Assembly (NCBI GenBank): GCA_946611235.1 | Contig: CAMODE010000050.1 | Coordinates: forward strand, 1-61,567 | Source of the DNA: an uncultured Caryophanales bacterium | Lineage (GTDB): Bacteria; Bacillota_I; Bacilli_A; RF39; UBA660 | Length of the DNA: 61,567 nucleotides | Direction: 5' to 3' | Shown here: positions 46,564 to 55,411 of the stretch, piece by piece | How positions within the stretch are numbered: position 1 is the first letter of the stretch | Layout of the letters: each line of letters begins with the position of its first letter | The notes under the pieces: model-generated | The model's database searches: none | The model's input: the letters and a program-made list of their open reading frames with translations, nothing else | What the model was told of the DNA's origin: nothing | Made by a program: the position numbers and the translations under genes

Positions 46564-47383
46564 TTCTTATCTCACTTTCCGGTATTAAAGAATAATCATA
46601 CATAACTTCCGAATGATTATCTAATATCAATTCTTTATTTATTTCTTTATTTGTTTTTTTATCAATAGTTATTTTATAAACCTGGGATACACGATAGTAT
46701 TTATTTCCTTCTTTTTTAAAATGATGATTTTCTTCTACTAATTTGTATCGATAAGGGAATTCTTTTTCACTTCTTAGTTCTCCGCATAGCACGTCATCAT
46801 CAACCCATAGTAATAGTTGTACATCATTATCGGTATTATTTTTAAATCTATAATCTAAATAATTATAAAAGACTGATGTCCCTGTACCAAATGGCACTCT
46901 TCTTCTTTCATCAGGAAATAAAGCATCAGAATGATGATGTAGTTCGACATCTTCTAATGGACTATTTAATACTAAGTAATGAATCATATTAGCAAGTTGA
47001 CAAAGGCCTCCTCCGACATCGTGAGTTAGACCATGTCTACTAATAACTAATCCTTCTTTATATCCCTTTCTACGAGTAGGTTCTCCGACTAAATACCAAA
47101 AAGAAAATATTTCTCCCGGATGAATAATAAGTCCATTTATTTTAGAGGCTGCTATCTGTAAATTGGTTTTTTTATTTACTTGAAGTTCCATATCAACATT
47201 ATGTAGTTTTCTTAAGATTATTGATGTATGACTCTTAACAATATTAGGCAGTTCATTACTATCTTTATCTTTTGCTAATACTTTGTTATCTAATTTGTTT
47301 TTTATATTTCTTTTAGTTCTTTCTTTAAATACAGAAATATCATAAAATAATGGATTAATTTCACAAAATAATTTTCTTCCCAT
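46556..47383 (-). CDS. VanW family protein
   Basis: A 275-aa protein with GEIFSFWYLVGEPTRRKGYK, DVGGGLCQLANMIHYLVLNS and HHHSDALFPDERRRVPFGTG, the recurring motifs of VanW. VanW occurs in some vancomycin gene sets but its biochemical role is not known. There is no signal peptide or membrane helix. It heads the operon with the adenylation and carrier genes and is divergent from the PPTase. Confidence 0.88.
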   Translation of the reverse strand: MGRKLFCEINPLFYDISVFKERTKRNIKNKLDNKVLAKDKDSNELPNIVKSHTSIILRKLHNVDMELQVNKKTNLQIAASKINGLIIHPGEIFSFWYLVGEPTRRKGYKEGLVISRHGLTHDVGGGLCQLANMIHYLVLNSPLEDVELHHHSDALFPDERRRVPFGTGTSVFYNYLDYRFKNNTDNDVQLLLWVDDDVLCGELRSEKEFPYRYKLVEENHHFKKEGNKYYRVSQVYKITIDKKTNKEINKELILDNHSEVMYDYSLIPESEIRND

Positions 47384-47443
47384 AATATATACTCCTTACT
47401 TTTAAATAACTGCTAAATGTTATATAATAATCTTGGTGATTAA

Positions 47444-48007
47444 ATGTTTTATACTTACGATAATATTAATAATTATATAGATAATGATTATATAGATATG
47501 TATAATAGTTTAAATATACTAGATAAAAATAAAATTGATAAACTAATTAATACTAATGATAAGAAACTAGCAATATTATCAAAGTATCTCCTTAAGACTA
47601 TTTTATCACAAAAATATCATTTAGACTATAATAATATTTATTATAATGAAAATAGCAAACCTTTAATTAAGGGAATATACTTTAATATATCACATTCTAA
47701 TGATTATGTAGTAGTAGTATTTTCGAGTAATAAGATTGGTATTGATATCGAAAAAGTAAGAGAAGTAAACCTAAATATTATTAATTATTTTTGTAATGAT
47801 AAAGAAAAAGACTATATACTTAAAACTGATAATAAGTATAAGTGTCTATTTAAAATATATACCTTTAAGGAAGCTTATATTAAAATGCTTGGTAATAATT
47901 TATTCAATATAAAAAAGATAGATTCTTTTAATATAGATAATCTTAATATTAAAAGAATCGATGATATACCAGAATATATAATTACAATAATAGAAAAACC
48001 AGAATAG
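47444..48007 (+). CDS. 4'-phosphopantetheinyl transferase (Sfp-type)
   Basis: A 187-aa protein with YFNISHSNDYVVVVFSSNKI, GIDIEKVRE and FKEAYIKMLGNNLF, the magnesium and CoA motifs of Sfp-type PPTases. It transfers the phosphopantetheine arm from CoA to a carrier-protein Ser. The divergent operon encodes just such a carrier, which makes it the probable substrate. GGTGAT precedes the ATG. Confidence 0.88.
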   Translation: MFYTYDNINNYIDNDYIDMYNSLNILDKNKIDKLINTNDKKLAILSKYLLKTILSQKYHLDYNNIYYNENSKPLIKGIYFNISHSNDYVVVVFSSNKIGIDIEKVREVNLNIINYFCNDKEKDYILKTDNKYKCLFKIYTFKEAYIKMLGNNLFNIKKIDSFNIDNLNIKRIDDIPEYIITIIEKPE

Positions 48008-48018
48008 TTTCTGGTTTT
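47995..48018. terminator. Bidirectional terminator between convergent genes
   Basis: AAAACCAGAA pairs with TTCTGGTTTT. It overlaps both stop codons. Confidence 0.75.
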
Positions 48019-48766
48019 AAAATTTATATTGTTCATATAAGGAATCATTTATTTTGCTTTTAGCTATTGGTATTTTTACTTCTTGATTACTTATAGAGTT
48101 CTTAGGCAAAATTATCACTAACTGATTATATTCAAAATACCATGTTTCTTCTTTACTTAGTAATTCATCAAGACTTTGTCTTTCTTCTTTTTCATAGTAG
48201 ACCTGTGATTTTATCTCTTCAGACATTTCAATATAATCTTCACATTCTTTTTTTACAATATCAAATGCACCTTGACCAATATCCTTTAAAGTTAATATTT
48301 TACCGGTTTTAGCATCAAAGTTATATGCTGATTCATTATTCCAGGTTACTCCTCCAAAATTACCAGTCATTTCTAAAGTAAAGGATAATCTACCACTTGT
48401 AACAATTGATTCTTTATATAATAGTGTTATACCCATGTCTTCTTCTTTAACGTTACTTTCTACCACATCATCAGTAGTCTTTTTAATATTATCCCACTCT
48501 TTATTAGATACTTCAGTTAAATAATTAGTTATTGTATTTGCTACTTCTTTATTACTACTATTTGTAATACTAGGTATATTTCTTAAATTTTTTATTTCGA
48601 TACCATCTATTGTACTTTTTACATATTCTTCTTCTTTATATGTTACACTAAATGTACTATTATCATTTTTATTTAATTTAATAGTACCAGTAAGTAATAA
48701 TGTAATAAAGGCAGTTAATCCTATAGCAACTACTAAAAGTATAATGATTATTGTATTTTTTTTCAT
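48017..48766 (-). CDS. RsiV-like protein (DUF3298/DUF4163 type), membrane-anchored
   Basis: A 249-aa protein with an N-terminal helix and an outside domain. YNFDAKTGKILTLKDIGQGA and WYFEYNQLVIILPKNSIS are typical of the DUF3298 C-terminal module, which in RsiV binds lysozyme. The N-terminal cytoplasmic anti-sigma part of RsiV is lacking (only about 5 residues before the helix), so it is not a canonical anti-sigma factor. Confidence 0.7.
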   Translation of the reverse strand: MKKNTIIIILLVVAIGLTAFITLLLTGTIKLNKNDNSTFSVTYKEEEYVKSTIDGIEIKNLRNIPSITNSSNKEVANTITNYLTEVSNKEWDNIKKTTDDVVESNVKEEDMGITLLYKESIVTSGRLSFTLEMTGNFGGVTWNNESAYNFDAKTGKILTLKDIGQGAFDIVKKECEDYIEMSEEIKSQVYYEKEERQSLDELLSKEETWYFEYNQLVIILPKNSISNQEVKIPIAKSKINDSLYEQYKF

Positions 48767-48855
48767 TTTTATCTATCTCCTATTCTTCTATAAGAATATA
48801 GCATATTAATTATTATAAATCAATATGCTATATTTAATTTTACATTTAGTTTACG

Positions 48856-49185
48856 TTATTTCTCTCCAGTTAGTATAGATATCTTATTGTGCAAATCACT
48901 TATTTTATTATTATAATTAGTAATACTATTATTTTTACTTTCAATATCTGTTTTTAATGATGTTACTTTATCATTTAAACTAACACTTTCATTATTTATT
49001 ATATCTATTTCTTCTTTTAATTTAGTATATTTATCGATATCATTATTTAAACTTATATATTTATCTTTATTAGATAATAATTCTTTATTTAACTTATATT
49101 CTTTATAATTAAAAATTAAGGCATTTATAAATGTAGTAAATATTAATATATTAATAACTAATAATAAGTATTTCATTTTTTTCAT
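48856..49185 (-). CDS. Small membrane coiled-coil protein
   Basis: A 109-aa protein: one N-terminal helix (YLLLVINILIFTTFINALIF) and then a coiled coil of Asn/Asp/Lys/Leu heptads. It overlaps the stop of the C39-like peptidase by one base and is last in a three-gene operon. Function is unknown. Confidence 0.6.
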   Translation of the reverse strand: MKKMKYLLLVINILIFTTFINALIFNYKEYKLNKELLSNKDKYISLNNDIDKYTKLKEEIDIINNESVSLNDKVTSLKTDIESKNNSITNYNNKISDLHNKISILTGEK

Positions 49186-50195
49186 TAGTAATATACGACC
49201 TTCTTTCCAAAATAATTATATCTTGATTCAAAAGTACTTCGATTCTGATATTTTATTCTACCATCTATTGGATCAGATATTATTACTTCATTATCATTAT
49301 ATCCTATTAGTACAACAGCATGTTCTCCTGCTTTCCATGATATTTTTTCCATAGTAGGTTTATATATCCATGTCTTTGATATATAAGGAACAGACAATGA
49401 ATTAGAAGTCCATACTACTACTGGTCTATTGTTTTTAACAAGATTTAATACTTCACTAAATGGGTAATTATTTCTTACTATTACACCACTTTTATAAATA
49501 TTTGCGACATCCGCTACTGGATTTTCATATACCCCATAAGATAGTTCATCATAAGGATTACCAATAAACTCTAATTCAGGATTACCTCCATACATTACTC
49601 CTTCTTCTTCATAAGGAATACTTCCCTTTTTTAATTTATCAATAATATTATTAGGAGCAACACTTATTCCATAATATTTAAGTAAAATAGTTAGAGCAAC
49701 AGACTCACATCCTGTAGGATAATTAGGATACTGATTAATAGTGGGAACTCCTTCTATCTTAACTGTGGACTCTCTTATTTTTCTTTGTTTTTCCTCCCAT
49801 AATAAGTTATTATACTTTTTACTTAAACTATTATATTGTGTTTCAAGAGATAATAGTTTTTCATTAACAATATCAAATTCTTTTAATAAATCTTCAACTT
49901 CCTTAGTTTTTATTTCATTATCTTTTTCAATAATATCCATTTCTTCAATTAACTTATCTACTGTTATGGTATTATTATCTGATTTATTTAGTATTTCTTT
50001 TTCTAATTCTTTTTTTTGCTCTTCTAGTGATGATAAATTAATATTATTACTGGTATCTAATACTTCATTATCCGAAAAATATTTATATAACTTTCTATTA
50101 TCTTTTTTGATATTATTAATATTAATACATAGATATATTGTTAAACTAATAAATATTATTGATGGTATTAACCATAAAAAATACTTTTTCATCAT
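49185..50195 (-). CDS. Membrane-anchored C39-like cysteine peptidase
   Basis: A 336-aa protein: an N-terminal helix, a coiled coil of about 90 residues, and a C-terminal peptidase_C39_2 domain. NYPTGCESVALTILLKYYGI carries the catalytic Cys, GEHAVVLIGYNDNEVIISDP the His and Asp. The domain probably faces outside and may process secreted peptides or wall proteins. It overlaps the upstream 214-aa gene by four bases and the downstream coiled-coil gene by one. Confidence 0.8.
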   Translation of the reverse strand: MMKKYFLWLIPSIIFISLTIYLCININNIKKDNRKLYKYFSDNEVLDTSNNINLSSLEEQKKELEKEILNKSDNNTITVDKLIEEMDIIEKDNEIKTKEVEDLLKEFDIVNEKLLSLETQYNSLSKKYNNLLWEEKQRKIRESTVKIEGVPTINQYPNYPTGCESVALTILLKYYGISVAPNNIIDKLKKGSIPYEEEGVMYGGNPELEFIGNPYDELSYGVYENPVADVANIYKSGVIVRNNYPFSEVLNLVKNNRPVVVWTSNSLSVPYISKTWIYKPTMEKISWKAGEHAVVLIGYNDNEVIISDPIDGRIKYQNRSTFESRYNYFGKKVVYY

Positions 50196-50836
50196 CTTAC
50201 CTCGACATTAGATAATTTTAAGATATTATTATCTATTCTAAATGTATATATATAATTCGTAGTTAAATCATTTTCATATTTAATATTTACTAATAGATTA
50301 TTATCTTTTTCTTCAATATCGACAGAATAAATATCTAAGTCTATATCTTTACTAGTATTACCTGATAAAGATATATATTTATCAATTATATTAATATTAT
50401 CATTTAGTATTAAAAAATCTTTTATACCAAAGTATTTATCTGTTATATCATAGATCGTATCAATATCGATATATTCATTAGTTACTTTATCATGATAACG
50501 ATTATCCGTATATTTAAAGGTCTCTAATAAAACTATTTTATCTTGATATTTATCTTTATGAGTACTTATATAATCAATAGCAAAATTAGTCATAAATTCA
50601 TAATTATCAGATAAACTATCATAAATAGAAAAATCACTATTATTATATATTAAATAATCAATATCATAGATATATTTTTTAATATCACTAGCTAATTCTT
50701 CTTTATCTTCTTTATAAAATAATGTATAATCATAGTCTTTATAATCATAAGCATAAGTATTTTTAAAAATATTAAAGATAATAAATACACTAGATATCAT
50801 AATTAAAATAATTAATAATATTTTTTTATTCATCAT
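50192..50836 (-). CDS. Membrane-anchored protein, unknown, in C39 peptidase operon
   Basis: A 214-aa protein with an N-terminal helix (ILLIILIMISSVFIIFNIF) and an Asp/Tyr/Ile-rich outside domain of mixed helix and strand. It is first in the operon with the C39-like peptidase and the small coiled-coil protein; all three have the same topology and may form one envelope complex (inference). Confidence 0.6.
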   Translation of the reverse strand: MMNKKILLIILIMISSVFIIFNIFKNTYAYDYKDYDYTLFYKEDKEELASDIKKYIYDIDYLIYNNSDFSIYDSLSDNYEFMTNFAIDYISTHKDKYQDKIVLLETFKYTDNRYHDKVTNEYIDIDTIYDITDKYFGIKDFLILNDNINIIDKYISLSGNTSKDIDLDIYSVDIEEKDNNLLVNIKYENDLTTNYIYTFRIDNNILKLSNVEVR

Positions 50837-50909
50837 CTCACTACTTTCTTAATTTAAGTCTATCATAATATATCTATTTTTACAATATGTGATTTAATTT
50901 GTTATATGA

Positions 50910-50944
50910 AAAAAAGATGACATAGAGAGATAATCTCAGTGCCA
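50910..50944 (-). terminator. Terminator after HD-domain gene
   Basis: AAGATG...CATCTT arms with an inner TGAGA/TCTC stem on the minus strand, then TTTTT. A few mismatches are present. Confidence 0.6.
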
Positions 50945-50947
50945 TCT

Positions 50948-52543
50948 TTATTTTATTTTAGTTAATTTGCGTGTAATTGTTTCATCAACAGGCGGAACAT
51001 ATTCAACTAAATGAAAACCATATAAATGATTATATTTTTTCATTACCCTTTGTACTCTACTTAATTCTCCGGATTTATCAAACAAAATTTTTGATTCTAC
51101 AAGTTGTTCAACTCTATGTACTTCACTAGGATTCATAGCAGCTATAGAATATTTATTTTCAAAATCAATATTAAAGGCAACTTTAACTCCTGTCTGATTA
51201 TTTTGGGCTATTTTAGAATTTAATTCTTCCATTAAAAGATCATAATAAGTATATTGATTAGATCCTTGTTTTAATAAAACTACTATACATAACGTTCCTT
51301 TACTGCTTTTTAAATCTTGATAGTTTGTTAAATAAACAGAATCGATATTTTCATCCTTATATAACTTTTTAATATTATCTGTTAATTCTTGTGACAAAAA
51401 AGAATGTTCTTCTTCGGTAAGTTTTATTCTTTCCCTGACTACTTTGTCTAAATGTAATAAATTATTAGCTCTAGCAATCTTTAACATATTTATAAATTCT
51501 GGAAATTGAGTATCACCAGCATATATACTTTTATCCCATTCATACCATATATCAAAGGCATCTTTTGCTCCATCTTTTAACATTTGTTTAACTCTTGCAC
51601 TTTTAAAAACAACATTATTCTCTTGATCATCTAGTGAGTGATGTAATCCTTTATCTTGATAAATCTTCGATTTTAAATCAGCTTCTTCTTTATCACAATA
51701 ATGTGCGTGCTTTGCTTCAGTGGTTACTTGTTCATCAAATTCAAAAAGTAATGATAATAAAATATCTTTTTCTTTTAAATCACCTAGAGCATCTCTCATA
51801 GCCTCATGTTCAATTTCTTTTTTCTTTTCTGGCGTAATGCCATCAAATGGAGTGATATCACCAATTAATGTTTCACCTATTTCATGTATAACTAACATTT
51901 TCAGTTCTTTATCTGTATCAAAATTATATTCAAATTCAGAATTTAAGGCTATTGCCAGACTTAAAGTTCCAATTACGTGTTCAGAAACTCTTTCAATTCT
52001 ATTGGATTTAATATTCCAATGTTTTTTATCCCAACCTGATCTTACTTTATTTTTTAATCTAAAGTTTAAATGATAGAATTTAAATATTTCTTCACATTCA
52101 GAAGGCATCTTACTACATAATGAAGCTATAATTGAACTTCCCTCTTTAATTAATTCCGATGCCTCAATGTTATTTTCTTTTTCCTTAATTAGTTTTGTTA
52201 GTAAAAGATCTAACATTTTATATTTAAATATTAATTTACCATTTTCAGTATTCATATCTTTGGCTTCTAATATTTCTTCTTTATATTGTTTTCCTAATTT
52301 TAAATTTTCAAAATTATAATTAGAATATAAATTATTAAATTCCGTTAGAAGCATCATTCTATAAATTTTAGATACATTACTTGTTTCCTTAAATTCAGAA
52401 TCAATAGCGGTTGCTAATATCATACTTCCAAATAAATGATCCGCTACACTATAGTTATTTGGTTCATCAATAATTCTATTTTTCAATTCATCTGCTTTAA
52501 CATAAAAATTTAATGTCTTTATTATTTCATTCATTTTTTCCAT
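50948..52543 (-). CDS. HD-domain (YfbR-like) phosphohydrolase, two-copy architecture
   Basis: 531 aa from ATG 52543, which has GAGAGGTG just upstream. The middle has an intact HD motif set: RVSEHVIGTLSLAIALNSEF, VIHEIGETLIGDITPFDG and a later EFDEQ. The first 100 residues repeat the fold in decayed form (YSVADHLFGSMILATAIDSE) without the central HE pair. The last 170 residues are a separate domain, possibly nucleotidyltransferase-like but not recognised. YfbR enzymes are 5'-deoxynucleotidases; here the substrate is not known. Confidence 0.7.
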   Translation of the reverse strand: MEKMNEIIKTLNFYVKADELKNRIIDEPNNYSVADHLFGSMILATAIDSEFKETSNVSKIYRMMLLTEFNNLYSNYNFENLKLGKQYKEEILEAKDMNTENGKLIFKYKMLDLLLTKLIKEKENNIEASELIKEGSSIIASLCSKMPSECEEIFKFYHLNFRLKNKVRSGWDKKHWNIKSNRIERVSEHVIGTLSLAIALNSEFEYNFDTDKELKMLVIHEIGETLIGDITPFDGITPEKKKEIEHEAMRDALGDLKEKDILLSLLFEFDEQVTTEAKHAHYCDKEEADLKSKIYQDKGLHHSLDDQENNVVFKSARVKQMLKDGAKDAFDIWYEWDKSIYAGDTQFPEFINMLKIARANNLLHLDKVVRERIKLTEEEHSFLSQELTDNIKKLYKDENIDSVYLTNYQDLKSSKGTLCIVVLLKQGSNQYTYYDLLMEELNSKIAQNNQTGVKVAFNIDFENKYSIAAMNPSEVHRVEQLVESKILFDKSGELSRVQRVMKKYNHLYGFHLVEYVPPVDETITRKLTKIK

Positions 52544-52608
52544 TCCCAAAACACCTCTCAATATGTATTATATCATACAATTATTATATATAAGTAAAAA
52601 AATATATT

Positions 52609-53472
52609 TTAGTTTCCAGTAATCATTATTCCAAATGCTCCAATTAAAGCTAATATAATTCCAATATAGTTTATTTTGCTAGATTTTTCTTTTAAAACAA
52701 ATATAGAATATATAAGTACAAATGGTGTATATAAAGCTGTTAGTGGAGAAGCAATTGAAGCATATGTATAATTAAATGATACTAATAAACAACCAGTTCC
52801 TAAAACATTCAATAATGATCCAAGTATTGAATACTTATACTCGACAATTTCATTTTTTACATTTTTAATTATTAACATCATTTTTTCTTTAGTAATTATT
52901 AAATATAAAATGGATACAGGTATTTGTACTAAAGCTATCGCAACTAAGAAGTCAAAAGATGAAGTTTTATTTATTATTCCTTTGGTTAAAGTATCAGATA
53001 AGCCAACTGCTACTGCTGTAAATAATGGAATTAATACTGCTATATTTTTTATATTTTTAAGTTTAAATTCAGAACTAATTGATGTTAAAATAGTACCAAC
53101 TAAAGTTACTAAGATAAGTATGATTTGTAAATAATTTAATCTTTCGCTATTTATTATCATTGAAAATAGTAATGTATAAATAGGATAAGTAGATATTAAA
53201 ACAGTAGTAATACTTAAATTCCCTTTTGATAAAGCATAAAATACTAATGCTTCTGATAAAATTGCAGATATAATAGCATAAGGAATGCACTCTATAATAC
53301 TATTTATTCTGGCACCAAATATAAATCCTAAGGGTATCCATAATATAAGTCCAAATAGCATATCAAAGAAAAATGCTACTGATGGATCTAATTCTTTATA
53401 ACTTTTTTTAAGTGCTATTTCCATTCCAGTCATAAATATGGCTGATATAATAGCAATAACTATTCCAATCAT
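52609..53472 (-). CDS. DMT-superfamily (EamA) transporter
   Basis: A 287-aa protein with ten membrane helices in two EamA repeats; the second ends with LTALYTPFVLIYSIFVLKEK, a typical EamA signature. It exports or imports small metabolites; the substrate is unknown. It lies 10 bases after the stop of gene 53483..53935 and is probably co-transcribed with it. Confidence 0.85.
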   Translation of the reverse strand: MIGIVIAIISAIFMTGMEIALKKSYKELDPSVAFFFDMLFGLILWIPLGFIFGARINSIIECIPYAIISAILSEALVFYALSKGNLSITTVLISTYPIYTLLFSMIINSERLNYLQIILILVTLVGTILTSISSEFKLKNIKNIAVLIPLFTAVAVGLSDTLTKGIINKTSSFDFLVAIALVQIPVSILYLIITKEKMMLIIKNVKNEIVEYKYSILGSLLNVLGTGCLLVSFNYTYASIASPLTALYTPFVLIYSIFVLKEKSSKINYIGIILALIGAFGIMITGN

Positions 53473-53482
53473 ATTTTTTCTC

Positions 53483-53935
53483 CTATTCTATCTTAAAATC
53501 ATCTAAATCAATAATTTGAGCATAGACATCCGCTCTTATATTACCTTTTTCAGGAAGAATACCTAAACTAATTATTTCATCATTATATTGATAATCTTCA
53601 AATATACATTTTCCTTCTACTTCATTTTTATTGCCAAATTCAATATTTAAAATATACTGATTACCAGTTCCTGTTTGCTCAAATATTTTATTTTGATATT
53701 CAATTGTTGTATCAGATAATCTAGTATAGTTCATGTTTTCAATTACTTTTCCTACATATATTAAGTTATCATCCGGTATTATTACTAAAACATTATTCCC
53801 ACTTAATTCACATTTAATATATTTAGCAGTATTATCTTCTTCCAATGAATACCATGTTTTAGTTTTAACTATATATTCATTACTACCACACTTAATTTTA
53901 CAATTTTCTTTTATTTGATCTATTAAATTATCCAT
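53483..53935 (-). CDS. Hypothetical soluble protein, possibly DUF4178-like
   Basis: A 150-aa, acidic, beta-rich protein without signal. IKCELSGNNVLVIIPDDNLI and a later EYQNKIFEQTGTG resemble DUF4178 strands, but the match is weak. Two Cys near the start (CKIKCGSNEY) could bind metal. It is upstream of the DMT transporter in the same operon. Confidence 0.5.
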   Translation of the reverse strand: MDNLIDQIKENCKIKCGSNEYIVKTKTWYSLEEDNTAKYIKCELSGNNVLVIIPDDNLIYVGKVIENMNYTRLSDTTIEYQNKIFEQTGTGNQYILNIEFGNKNEVEGKCIFEDYQYNDEIISLGILPEKGNIRADVYAQIIDLDDFKIE

Positions 53936-54002
53936 ATATATTCCTTCTTTCTTTAATTTAAGTCTATCATAATAATTATATTTTTACAATATGCATTTTA
54001 AT

Positions 54003-54034
54003 TAAAAAAAAGAATACTTAATTATTGTATTCTT
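54003..54034 (-). terminator. Terminator after gene 54034..54660
   Basis: AAGAATAC-aataatta-GTATTCTT, then T8 on the minus strand. Confidence 0.8.
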
Positions 54035-54660
54035 TACATTTTTAATACTTTCTTATATGTATTTCTATATTCATTAATATTAGGTGTATTATAATCATGA
54101 CAATATTCAATTATATGATAGTCATTAAAAATACTATCTGTTATTAAACTATCTTCTTGAGTATAACATGATACATTAATAACTCTATTTCCTATTATTT
54201 CATTAATATGTTCTTGTAATCCTTTTTCATTTTTTAAATTATCAACCATAAAATGTAGTCTTAATTCTAAATTATCATTACGTATTTTTCTATTTATTCC
54301 TTCTAAGTCATAATTATCTAATGATATATATGTATCTAATCCTTTGCTATTAAATAAGTATTCTTCAGCAAATGATAATTCTTTTTTTATACTATTGCTT
54401 AAATATTTATCTAATTTTTTATTACTTAGAATTGAATAAAATAAATATACTCTATATATATCATCTAGATAGCCACTATCACGATTATTTTCTATTAATG
54501 GTAATATTTTATCTAAATCATTAAAATTAATACATATATCTATATATTTATCAGAAGGATTATCTAATAATAATTCTATTTTATCTAATTCTTCTTTAGT
54601 TAATTCAAAAAATAACGAATGATTAGCTTTAGATAGTAGTCTTTTTAAATATTCTTCCAT
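54034..54660 (-). CDS. Hypothetical protein, no family recognised
   Basis: A 208-aa, acidic protein, mostly helical, without signal or membrane span. It looks repeat-like (ELTKEELDKIELLLDNPSDK) in its first third. It is a single gene with its own terminator, flanked upstream by a dispersed hairpin element. Nothing further can be said. Confidence 0.55.
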   Translation of the reverse strand: MEEYLKRLLSKANHSLFFELTKEELDKIELLLDNPSDKYIDICINFNDLDKILPLIENNRDSGYLDDIYRVYLFYSILSNKKLDKYLSNSIKKELSFAEEYLFNSKGLDTYISLDNYDLEGINRKIRNDNLELRLHFMVDNLKNEKGLQEHINEIIGNRVINVSCYTQEDSLITDSIFNDYHIIEYCHDYNTPNINEYRNTYKKVLKM

Positions 54661-54700
54661 GAAAAAATCTCCTTTATTTTATATATTAAATTCTTATAAA

Positions 54701-54768
54701 TGATTCCTCTTGTACTAGAGTATCCGCGGATTAACTTGTTAATCCGTTAGCGAAGCGGTTAATAAAAA
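54701..54768 (+). repeat. Dispersed hairpin element, copy 3
   Basis: GATTCCTCTTGTA, then the 9-bp stem CGGATTAAC/GTTAATCCG (54727-54735 and 54738-54746), then GTTAGCGAAGCGGTTAAT. The tail is nearly identical to copy 1. Confidence 0.75.
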
Positions 54769-54799
54769 TAGAAAGTAATTAATACTCTCTATTAATAAG
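54769..54799 (-). terminator. Terminator after khpA
   Basis: AATAGAGAGTA pairs with TACTTTCTATT (one G-T), then TTTTATT on the minus strand. Confidence 0.65.
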
Positions 54800-55043
54800 A
54801 ATCAACATTTATCTTTACTAATTTATTATCTTCACCAAAAGAAGCTGCTTGTACAATAGTTCTAATAGCATTAATAGTTTTACCACTATGACCTATTACT
54901 TTAGCTACATCATCTTTTGATACCATAACTTCTATTAATAAAGTATTTTCTTCATCTGATTCAAATTCTTTTACTGATACACTATCGCTATCTTCAACAA
55001 GACCTTTAACGATTAATTCTGTTAAACTAACTAAATTATCCAT
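54792..55043 (-). CDS. khpA: KH-domain RNA-binding protein KhpA
   Basis: An 83-aa protein consisting of one KH domain, with VIGHSGKTINAIRTIVQAA carrying the GxxG loop (GHSG). It binds RNA, usually together with KhpB/Jag, and affects cell division and elongation. It lies directly after rpsP (sharing one base of stop and start), the normal order in Firmicutes. The usual rimM-trmD-rplS genes do not follow. Confidence 0.92.
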   Translation of the reverse strand: MDNLVSLTELIVKGLVEDSDSVSVKEFESDEENTLLIEVMVSKDDVAKVIGHSGKTINAIRTIVQAASFGEDNKLVKINVDSY

Positions 55044-55315
55044 TACTTACCTTGTTTTGCATTATGGAATTTTTCCATAATTCCTGCTTTACTTAATAAA
55101 TTTTTAACTGTATCAGTAGGGATTGCTCCATTATTTAACCATTTCATAGCTTTTTCTTCATCTATTTTAACTTCAGCTGGAGTAGTTAGTGGATTATAAG
55201 TACCCACTGTATCAATAAATCTTCCATCTCTAGGACTTCTTGAATCTGCTACTACTAAACGATAATATGGTGCTTTCTTTGCTCCCATTCTTTTAAGTCT
55301 TAATTTTACTGCCAT
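55043..55315 (-). CDS. rpsP: 30S ribosomal protein S16
   Basis: A 90-aa protein: [32 protein letters not shown] and a C-terminal [15 protein letters not shown], all standard S16. It is part of the 30S body. GAGGGAATATATAATG gives the start. Its promoter overlaps the terminator of the upstream surface-protein genes. Confidence 0.97.
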   Translation of the reverse strand: MAVKLRLKRMGAKKAPYYRLVVADSRSPRDGRFIDTVGTYNPLTTPAEVKIDEEKAMKWLNNGAIPTDTVKNLLSKAGIMEKFHNAKQGK

Positions 55316-55341
55316 TATATATTCCCTCGCTTTCTGCTAGT

Positions 55342-55392
55342 ATTATAATACAAAAAAAATATACTGTCAACCTTTTTTTGTTACAGTATATT
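55342..55392 (-). promoter_or_regulatory. rpsP promoter overlapping the upstream terminator
   Basis: TTGACA (55370-55365), 17 bp, TATAAT (55347-55342). The terminator stem AATATACTGT/ACAGTATATT (55392-55383 and 55367-55358) followed by T6 shares bases with the -35. Confidence 0.75.
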
Positions 55393-55411
55393 ATATTTTT
55401 ATAATTATTAT

